DNA of 64,000 nt from Linyphia triangularis (lineage: Eukaryota; Arthropoda; Arachnida; Araneae; Linyphiidae), in the NCBI GenBank assembly GCA_963978545.1, contig OZ021729.1, positions 14,721,501 through 14,785,500 on the forward strand. Reading direction: 5' to 3'. Every line of letters begins with the position of its first letter. The stretch's first letter is position 1. A program made the translations under genes and the position numbers. Of the stretch, positions 56,135 through 64,000 are shown piece by piece. The notes under the pieces are model-generated. The model was given only the letters and a program-made list of their open reading frames with translations. It made no database searches and had not been told where the DNA came from.

Positions 56135-56231
56135 CAACAGTATTCAGATAGGAGTGAGGAGCAGAGACGTCCTTCCACGTCGGGGTCTGGGCACCGACTG
56201 AGCCAACGACAGGTTTTGGGTTGTATATATA
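56135..56231 (-). promoter_or_regulatory. TATA-Inr-DPE cassette stacked on an older leader
   Basis: TATATATAC from 56231, TCAGTC with A+1 at 56199, GGACGT at 56172-56167, ending in the ACAGTATTCAGATAGGAGTG block. An older leader without TATA lies at about 56068-56125. Confidence 0.75.
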
Positions 56232-56234
56232 CTT

Positions 56235-57436
<1,202 letters not shown>

Positions 57437-57456
57437 GTCTTTATTTCAACGCCCAT

Positions 57457-58803
57457 TTACTCTTCCATTGCGTCGTCTTGTTTCACGAGGAGCATTCTCG
57501 AAACCTCCAAAATGTCCTCCTCCAATGTCGGGTTACTTCCCAAAAACAGTTTGAGGGTATCCATCGTCCACGTGTTTTCAATTTTATCAAACTCGCATAC
57601 TCGGCGAATAAATGTACTCACCACACCATGAATTCGACGCGCCATACCATAAGCCCCTTTTTTGACGAGACCCGTTCTCGGATCCATATTACAAGCCACG
57701 TGACCCAACTGCACCGTAAAACCTAATTGATCTGCGTGGTCTTCAAACATGACGGCTGGAAACATTTGATTGCTGGCCACCTGCAGTACCTGTTCACTCA
57801 CATCTGGAAATTTTGCAGCAAACTTGTCCTTGATAAACAGTTCGAGTTGTAAATAGTTGGGAAGAAAGCTGGATAGGCCCTCGGATGCAGTGCCGGCAAG
57901 AATGTCTCTCTTCACATAATAGAGGGGAGTGTTTTTGCGAAAACTCACTTCTGTTTTTAAAAGTGTTTGCATGGTTTCGACAAAGCAGCAATTTGGGTAA
58001 TTCTTCCAAAAAAAGTGACCTTTACACACGCGGGCCATCAGATCCAGTGCCCAGTTGGCCACCACTAGCATATTGGTAGAGCTGACATAGCATCCCAGCA
58101 TGACGTGAATCACTTCAAAGGGAAGGGAATACTTATTGTACCGGTCTCGGATTGCTTGTGATAATTTTAATTGAAAAATTAAATCTTTGGCCAGATTCGT
58201 TTCCTCTTTGACTGGAGGAAGGAGTAGGTTATCATTGACACAGCGTTTCACAAAGGGAACGAGTTTTTCAAAATAAAATTCAAAAGGATTAGGGGTGTCT
58301 TGGCTAGTCAAGAGTTGGTGCATTGTTCTCAAGAGAGAATCCAAAAAGGATTTTGCGGCGGGTGTGATTTTGTCTAGAGATTTCGGGTTAGATACAGCTT
58401 GGACGTATTTCTTTAAAAATGAGCCCATCAGTTCGGTGGGTGCCTGGTATGAATCATTCTGGATGAAAGGAGCGTTGACGGCTCTCATGAGTACAATACT
58501 TTCCTTGAGAACACGCAAGGTTTGACCCTGCACGCACTGAGGAAGAATCCCGGTGGCCCCCAAAATGTAAAAACTCACACGTACGTTATCGTCTCCCGTC
58601 TGACGACAGTAGGCTTGAGCCAACGTGCACGAATAGAGACGATCATGTGAAAAATCACGATCAATATACTTGTAAATGTCGGGAATAGGAAAGCTTTTGC
58701 AGACTTGGCAAAACAAGCTAGGTCCTGGATGAAAGACGACAGCTTCGCGACCGTGACATAAATCAGTTTGGACAAGATGTAAAAAATCTGGTAAAACGTT
58801 CAT
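57457..58803 (-). CDS. Unknown 448-residue protein, candidate structural protein
   Basis: ATG at 58803 with AACAAG 11 nt upstream, plus an early-type cassette at 58995-59059. FHPGPSLFCQVCKSFPIPDI (24-43) offers a CxxC with nearby Cys/His. The rest is a large well-formed globular protein with VSFYILGATGILPQCVQGQT near 77 and GFTVQLGHVACNMDPRTGLV near 365. Size and an N-terminal zinc-like motif recall naldavirus capsid proteins, but I cannot align it to VP39 with confidence. Confidence 0.75.
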   Translation of the reverse strand: MNVLPDFLHLVQTDLCHGREAVVFHPGPSLFCQVCKSFPIPDIYKYIDRDFSHDRLYSCTLAQAYCRQTGDDNVRVSFYILGATGILPQCVQGQTLRVLKESIVLMRAVNAPFIQNDSYQAPTELMGSFLKKYVQAVSNPKSLDKITPAAKSFLDSLLRTMHQLLTSQDTPNPFEFYFEKLVPFVKRCVNDNLLLPPVKEETNLAKDLIFQLKLSQAIRDRYNKYSLPFEVIHVMLGCYVSSTNMLVVANWALDLMARVCKGHFFWKNYPNCCFVETMQTLLKTEVSFRKNTPLYYVKRDILAGTASEGLSSFLPNYLQLELFIKDKFAAKFPDVSEQVLQVASNQMFPAVMFEDHADQLGFTVQLGHVACNMDPRTGLVKKGAYGMARRIHGVVSTFIRRVCEFDKIENTWTMDTLKLFLGSNPTLEEDILEVSRMLLVKQDDAMEE

Positions 58804-58994
58804 GATTTCGTCTTCTTGTTTACCTCGACGAGAGGGTTATTATTTTTGGAAGGCCTGAATTGAAAGGTTGTTTGTAAAAAAAATAATATCCCTCAAGGAA
58901 TGGGAATATTTAAAAATAGGTGTCGAAACAACCTTCCTAGTAGGCGGGTGGCCTGGTACAATAGGGTAGCGCGGGGACTGGAGCTGTACATAAG

Positions 58995-59059
58995 ACGTCC
59001 TTCCATTTCGGGGTCTGGGCACCGACTGAGCCAACGACAAGTTTTGGGTTGTATATATA
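58995..59059 (-). promoter_or_regulatory. TATA-Inr-DPE core promoter
   Basis: TATATATAC from 59059, TCAGTC with A+1 at 59027, GGACGT at 59000-58995. Confidence 0.8.
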
Positions 59060-59068
59060 CTAAAAAAT

Positions 59069-59200
<132 letters not shown>

Positions 59201-59231
59201 TTTTTTTAAATTTTAACGAGACAACCCATTT

Positions 59232-61892
59232 CTATATTTTTCTTTTTCGTTCCACAACACTAGGTTCAGTTTCATACGACAAGTTACACTTAAAGAACCG
59301 GGCGTCTTCTTGTACCAGACTTACCGATTTTGGAATAGCAATCGTTGGCTCGACCGGAATTCGATCTGAATGTTCGAAAAACTTGGTCTCGCAGCAAGCC
59401 GCAATCCCATTTCCTCGCATTCCATTTGTCAATTCCATATTACCCAAACGCATTCCCCCCTCTCTCGATCGACCTTTCACAGGCTGACCCGACAACTTGT
59501 CGTCCTTGCACGTATGGGGGGCATACAAATGCTCGTCACTAAAATACGCTATGGCCACGTAAAACGTCTTGGCATAAAACACGCTGGCACCCGGCACGAC
59601 TTCTCCGTCACTATTGCGGACCGTTTCAGCATCTTTTCCATCCCCCTTCCCTACTCCTTCCTTGAATTGACCCATCGTCATGCGGAACGTGCCATACGCA
59701 TTCACAATCAAATGAGGGGTGACTGTTTCGTCCAACACGGGCATTGCGTCCATCACGCGCATCACACCCTTTTGCCCGTGGAGACTGCAGAGTTTATCCC
59801 CCGTACTCGACAAATGGTCTTGTTCTACACAAATACTCAATACTTCTCTTCCCAAATGGTATTGAATCACGCGAAAAGGGGGTTTCGTAAAATGAAGACG
59901 TACCTGATGGGGGGAGACGCGAATGACTTTGACGTGAATCGTCAGAGATTCCACCTCCAACGTCCTTTCGCCATGATGCACCAACGTCCCCAACAATTCC
60001 CCATCGTCCGGATCCCCTCGAACGGGATAAAAACTCAACGGTCCGTCAGCTTCCATTTTGACACGCAGCGTATAAAATCGAACGCAATCAAACGCGTTGA
60101 CGCTTGCGTTGCGAACAATGCAGTCTTCTTGCGTACATCCCAAAAAACTACCGTAGGCGACCGTGACGTGCGGAAGTCTCAACACGAAATGCTCCGAAAT
60201 GGAATCCTCGACCGGCGGCAGCAGGACTTGGTGGTAGGGTGTTAACGTTTTGGTGTAGGCCGAGACCGTGTCCATAAAATACAAAGCGTAGCGTCGATCG
60301 GTGGCCAACACGGCATTTTTCAAGGCATTAAAGGCCAAAATGTTTTTAGGAAACGAATTGTGCTTGAAAAACGGATTCAAGTCCACCATGTAACCCGTAA
60401 TGTAATCGTATTGAAACCGTTCCACGAGATCGCGTTTGTGGTCGAGACCCAGCAAACGTTGCGACCAAAAGGTTTCGTCTCGTGGCGTCACCCACACGTC
60501 CGTCTCGGGTAATCGTTTGAAAAACAATCCCGCTTTGTAGCGAATGTGTTTAAAAGGTCCAGACTCGATGCATTCCACGTGACCCAAAACCCGTTTGAGA
60601 GTTAATAGATTGAGTCGATGAAAAGAGGCGGGGGTGACGGGAATGCACGCCTCGTTGACCACCACAAAACACTTTGACCCTGGACAGGGTTCCAGTTGCA
60701 CGTGTTTCCAAAACGAGGACTCGGAGGCTTTGTGAAACACTGGATCTAAAGAATCGCAGGTTGAAATGGCCGTGTCTCGCACCATCATGGTCGTACGACC
60801 CACGTTTTTGGTCTCGAAGCATCCGAGAATGCAAAAGAATCCAATGTAGCTCGGGTGTAATGCGGGTACTGAATTTTTCTTGACTTTGCTGGAAATTTGA
60901 CGCACAATCAAGTAGAGGAGATAGGGATTGAGGGGATAGGTCTGCATACTCACCTCTCGATAACATCCCGTGTTCTTTTCAATGTAGACTTTCCCATTGG
61001 CCCCAATCTCGCGATGCGATTCTTGGGGAGCGTCCGTCATTTTCCCTGCCGATTTTCCCTCTTTGAAATAGACGGTTTTTCGGGACAAGACGTGCAACAA
61101 ACTACCCGATTGAATCGATTTATTAATTAGAGCCGTCCTAGATTTGATGGTCTTTTCGTTTTGATCGCGTAGAGGACCATACAAGTACTTGACAAAGAGC
61201 TTGACGAATAAATGGCCGGGACTCATCACAATCTTGTTGGACAGATGATCGATATCAAAACTGTCTTCTCGATACAAGTGGGTCATGTACGCCTCGGGCT
61301 GCACGGGATAGGGACAATGATCAAAGAAGGAATCGATTCCTTCTCGGGTTTCCCTTCCGTCGTTGTGAATCACGTACATGTCTCCCCGATGCTTATCTCC
61401 GTGACGTGGATCTTTACAATCGGCCGTATAATAGCTGAGCTGTTTCCCTTTATCGTGGGCATCGTACGTAAACAAACGTACCCTTCTTCTCGGAATGACG
61501 TGCGTATTGGTGGGATCGTTGGTGTAGAAATAGGGAACGTGTCTCAAGAATCCGTTGACGATAAAGAATCCTCGAGCAATATCCATTTCTTGAAACGGCG
61601 GATTCGGTGTGTCGGCAATAGTGTCTACAAACAGGTACGAGTGTCGGTGTCGAATAGCTAGATCGAGATGGGAACCAATCATGACGGGAAAAACGTCATG
61701 CAGTACCTTTTTCGCCCGGACCGAACAAGCGTAGAGAGTGCGATTGCAAATATGCTGGTGAATGTCGGCAGGTCCATCGTAGATGAGTTGACAGTCGAGT
61801 TGCGTGGTTAAAAAGTGAATAAAATTATTGACGTGGTCATTGTAGTTGTCGAGAATAGGTTTAATCATGCTCGGAACGTTGAGTGGTGGCAT
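59232..61892 (-). CDS. lef-8: Late RNA polymerase subunit, LEF-8 type
   Basis: 886 residues from the ATG at 61892, very near baculovirus LEF-8 (876). The hallmark is GDKLCSLHGQKGVMRVMDAM (about 693-712), equivalent to the catalytic-site GxKxxxxHGQKG of the multisubunit polymerase beta/Rpb2 subunit, followed by AYGTFRMTMGQFKE. LEF-8 with LEF-9, LEF-4 and P47 forms the polymerase that transcribes late genes; the other subunits are not in this window. The frame extends to 62057 only from a TTG. The start overlaps by 32 nt the end of a membrane-protein gene in another frame, so both may come from one early-promoter transcript. Confidence 0.92.
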   Translation of the reverse strand: MPPLNVPSMIKPILDNYNDHVNNFIHFLTTQLDCQLIYDGPADIHQHICNRTLYACSVRAKKVLHDVFPVMIGSHLDLAIRHRHSYLFVDTIADTPNPPFQEMDIARGFFIVNGFLRHVPYFYTNDPTNTHVIPRRRVRLFTYDAHDKGKQLSYYTADCKDPRHGDKHRGDMYVIHNDGRETREGIDSFFDHCPYPVQPEAYMTHLYREDSFDIDHLSNKIVMSPGHLFVKLFVKYLYGPLRDQNEKTIKSRTALINKSIQSGSLLHVLSRKTVYFKEGKSAGKMTDAPQESHREIGANGKVYIEKNTGCYREVSMQTYPLNPYLLYLIVRQISSKVKKNSVPALHPSYIGFFCILGCFETKNVGRTTMMVRDTAISTCDSLDPVFHKASESSFWKHVQLEPCPGSKCFVVVNEACIPVTPASFHRLNLLTLKRVLGHVECIESGPFKHIRYKAGLFFKRLPETDVWVTPRDETFWSQRLLGLDHKRDLVERFQYDYITGYMVDLNPFFKHNSFPKNILAFNALKNAVLATDRRYALYFMDTVSAYTKTLTPYHQVLLPPVEDSISEHFVLRLPHVTVAYGSFLGCTQEDCIVRNASVNAFDCVRFYTLRVKMEADGPLSFYPVRGDPDDGELLGTLVHHGERTLEVESLTIHVKVIRVSPHQVRLHFTKPPFRVIQYHLGREVLSICVEQDHLSSTGDKLCSLHGQKGVMRVMDAMPVLDETVTPHLIVNAYGTFRMTMGQFKEGVGKGDGKDAETVRNSDGEVVPGASVFYAKTFYVAIAYFSDEHLYAPHTCKDDKLSGQPVKGRSREGGMRLGNMELTNGMRGNGIAACCETKFFEHSDRIPVEPTIAIPKSVSLVQEDARFFKCNLSYETEPSVVERKRKI

Positions 61893-62094
61893 ATTTAGCC
61901 CTGAGAGCGTGAACGCGTTGTTCAAAGGTGCGATGACACTCTTGCTTGTAATGATAACCCGTGTAGGTGCAGAGAGAAACGACGAGGGTAATAATAAAGA
62001 GACAGTAGAGATGGATACCGTGCAGATAGGGAGCGTGGACACGGTACTGACTTCCAAACAAGGACCTTAGAAAGGAATGATAATCTGATCCCAT
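61861..62094 (-). CDS. 77-residue single-pass membrane protein
   Basis: ATG at 62094. One transmembrane segment (IHLYCLFIITLVVSLCTYTG, about 27-46) and a basic C-terminal half. It is the first frame after the early promoter and overlaps the LEF-8 start by 32 nt. The size resembles small naldavirus envelope proteins, but the promoter is of the early type. Function unknown. Confidence 0.65.
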   Translation of the reverse strand: MGSDYHSFLRSLFGSQYRVHAPYLHGIHLYCLFIITLVVSLCTYTGYHYKQECHRTFEQRVHALRAKYATTQRSEHD

Positions 62095-62241
62095 CGGGGA
62101 ATCTTTATACTTGCGAAACTACCATAAAGCCGAGTCTTGTAAAATGTCCAGATGTAAGAATTGGGAGATTTGTAATGACTAGAGCTGAAAATTATCTGAA
62201 GGTACCACAATTTCTTTGACGTCAGAGGAGTAAGTTGGGAG

Positions 62242-62308
62242 ACGTCCGTCCAGGTCGGGATCCAGGCACTGACTGAGCAGACCTCAGGAATCAGGTTGTA
62301 TATATATA
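62242..62308 (-). promoter_or_regulatory. TATA-Inr-DPE core promoter of membrane protein/LEF-8
   Basis: TATATATATAC from 62308, TCAGTC with A+1 at 62274, GGACGT at 62247-62242. Confidence 0.8.

Positions 62309-62311
<3 letters not shown>

Positions 62312-62402
<91 letters not shown>
62312..62402. repeat. (A)n(T)n palindrome
   Basis: A 62312-62345, T 62346-62402, between the divergent LEF-8 unit and the last gene. Confidence 0.9.
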
Positions 62403-62406
<4 letters not shown>

Positions 62407-62508
62407 ATTATAATGTATTAAATTTATAGCGCGCTTTCTACTGTTTGCATACTGTCCCTCGATTTTTTTTAAATACAGCATGGTATACGTATTAAATAAA
62501 GGATCAAG

Positions 62509-64000
62509 ATGAATCACTCCAAGTACGGTCTACACCTCAGCCAGTTTCATGGTTGTCATACCTTTCGACGCAAAGACGACATGTACGTTCTCGATTTACA
62601 AGATATGAAATGGGAAACTTGGTTAGCTACCCGCATTGCTCAATCCGATCAAATTGCAGTTCAATCCCAACACAAACTCCTCGATGCTCTCAAAACGTTC
62701 TATAAAACAGAAGCACCGTGTACCATCTTTTGTAAAGGAGATTCGTGGACCCTCCTCATGGGAAGAGAACGGGTCATTATCCCCATGCCCGATCCAAAGA
62801 CGGCCACCATTCAACTCTACTTGACCCCACTCTTTGTCGACAATCCTCAAGTCGTGAGCAATCACCTACAAGGCATAGCTCTACCCGCTTACGATCACGT
62901 CTTTCCTTACAAGAACTGCATTCTCTATCTCGACGAAAACGATTTACCTCAACCGGGAGGCTGTTACTTTGATCCTCTCCAACCTTCTGCCAAAACACTG
63001 TACCGCCTCTGTATTCTGACCAACGAACCGTCCGACAAAGTAAAAGAAATTGCAGCCGAATGGAAGGCGAGACGTGGAGTGACGACACTCCCGTTTCTCA
63101 CCAAAGATGTCATCAAAACCCCTCCAATGATTCATTTTCAACCCATACGAGAACTTTATTTTCCAGACCAGAGTGTTTTGTCGTCCAGTACCATTCAAAA
63201 ACGTTATAGTCTGAAGCGACCTCACTGTCTGCTCCAAGACATTCTGGGTTCCTACGTTCAACATTACCTTCGCAATCACGAGGGAGTCCACCTTCAAAAC
63301 TTGGGACTCGTCGTAGAATGGCCGTTTCGAATCACGTATGAAGGAGCCAAACCTACCGAATATATCGACAAGAGATATGTGGCACTGGCCGTCAACGGGG
63401 CAAACCCGACTCGACTGTTGCAAGTACGCCACCCGTACGACCGGTACATTGAGTACGACTCAGTGCCTGCCACGCTATGGACTCGCATCTCGTACGTACA
63501 AACCGTGTTGGACACACCCGTCGACGTTGAAAAAGTCAGTATCCAGTCGACGGTGATTGGTTTCGTATATAAAAACACGTTTTTCTGTTTCAATGAACCT
63601 CTGCTCGAAGGAGTTCCGTATCCGATTGCGACGAGAAACATGCACCACGTGCTGTCGTACGGGAAAGAAGACTTGTTGAGGGACGAGAATCTTGTCGTGA
63701 GCGAAACGTTTCAGTTGGATACTGATTATTTATTGCATCATGTACAAATAAAAGGTATTCCTTTCGACGCGTGGTGTGTGACCAAGGTACGGGATCGTCA
63801 AACGACGTATCCCAAGAAAAGACACCCGTCCCCGTTGTTGGAAGAGTGGACACGTCTGTTTGCTCTTTACAGGGAGGAGAAGGTGGGGGAAGTGATTGAT
63901 ACGGAATTGGTAAGATTGGCGTTGGTGTTGACGCGTCACCGGATTTGTTTCCATACCAGGATTACCGACAAGAAGAGTTTGAAAAACTCTTTGGAATTGA
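62509..64000 (+). CDS. Large unknown protein, cut by window edge
   Basis: An open frame of 497 codons from the ATG at 62509 runs off the right end without a stop. ATCAAG touches the ATG, the tightest example of the candidate late motif. The protein begins NHSKYGLHLSQFHGCHTF and has YLDENDLPQPGGCYFDPL near residue 138 and EWPFRITYEGAKPTEYIDKR near 274. No membrane segments, no nucleotide-binding or polymerase motifs seen in this part. All six shorter frames here are shadows of it. Family not recognised. Confidence 0.8.
   Translation, partial: MNHSKYGLHLSQFHGCHTFRRKDDMYVLDLQDMKWETWLATRIAQSDQIAVQSQHKLLDALKTFYKTEAPCTIFCKGDSWTLLMGRERVIIPMPDPKTATIQLYLTPLFVDNPQVVSNHLQGIALPAYDHVFPYKNCILYLDENDLPQPGGCYFDPLQPSAKTLYRLCILTNEPSDKVKEIAAEWKARRGVTTLPFLTKDVIKTPPMIHFQPIRELYFPDQSVLSSSTIQKRYSLKRPHCLLQDILGSYVQHYLRNHEGVHLQNLGLVVEWPFRITYEGAKPTEYIDKRYVALAVNGANPTRLLQVRHPYDRYIEYDSVPATLWTRISYVQTVLDTPVDVEKVSIQSTVIGFVYKNTFFCFNEPLLEGVPYPIATRNMHHVLSYGKEDLLRDENLVVSETFQLDTDYLLHHVQIKGIPFDAWCVTKVRDRQTTYPKKRHPSPLLEEWTRLFALYREEKVGEVIDTELVRLALVLTRHRICFHTRITDKKSLKNSLEL

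Noticed and set aside
57457..58803. VP39 major capsid protein
   Set aside because: Size and a Cys pair fit loosely, but no alignable signature could be seen; kept as unknown candidate structural protein.

Overview
The window looks like about 56 kb of a large double-stranded DNA virus of an arthropod, with an approximately 8-kb block of non-viral, host-like DNA inside it. The assignment rests on a gene set typical of the baculovirus/nudivirus/filamentous-virus lineage (class Naldaviricetes). This set comprises a late RNA polymerase subunit with the GQKG motif (LEF-8 type), two per os infectivity factors (PIF-2, clear; PIF-1, likely), a P33-type sulfhydryl oxidase and a family B DNA polymerase. 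It is combined with genes commoner in nucleocytoplasmic large DNA viruses: a D5-type primase/SF3 helicase and a Nudix decapping-like protein. An AlkB homologue, a dUTPase-like protein, a BRO-N protein and a decayed ribonucleotide reductase small subunit are also present. I cannot name the species. Most proteins are of unknown function.

Layout. 1-6055: two zinc-finger paralogues, several satellite arrays and a Ser/Pro-rich protein. 6056-14250: AT-rich, gene-poor DNA with tRNA-derived retroposons (one with a clear 13-bp target-site duplication), tandem duplications and hairpins. 14300-15745: AlkB and a protein whose 5' end seems disturbed. 15902-17985: a 1.9-kb array of 17-18-bp repeats bounded on each side by a poly(A)/poly(T) palindrome. 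17994-29454: replication block (primase-helicase, DNA polymerase) plus the PIF-2 cluster. 30066-38844: small zinc proteins, a Tc1/mariner transposase and several paralogous unknowns. 39201-45644: dUTPase-like, PIF-1 and Nudix. 45839-55457: Cys-rich, P33, BRO-N and unknown genes, and the broken ribonucleotide reductase gene. 55432-64000: a decayed frame, two candidate virion proteins, LEF-8 and a large gene cut by the window edge.

The most striking feature is the intergenic architecture. About two dozen junctions carry a homopolymer tract, usually a perfect (A)n(T)n palindrome of about 80-140 bp. Next to it lies a stereotyped promoter: a TATA box, an arthropod-type initiator (TCAGTC/TCATTC) with A+1 32 nt after the first T of TATA, and a downstream element GGACGT/GGACCT at +28 to +33. 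This spacing is the textbook arthropod RNA polymerase II core promoter and it precedes the replication genes. A second set of genes, including P33 and other possible late genes, lacks it and instead has ATCAAG/AACAAG just before the ATG. I read these as early (host polymerase) and late (viral polymerase) classes; that is inference. Several promoter cassettes have no gene behind them, some are stacked, and one appears to have been copied from one gene to another with the first three codons attached.

Most genes are intact, which suggests a functional or recently integrated virus. The retroposons, the 8-kb host-like block and the broken ribonucleotide reductase gene favour an integrated copy, but an exogenous genome that captured host DNA cannot be excluded from this window alone.
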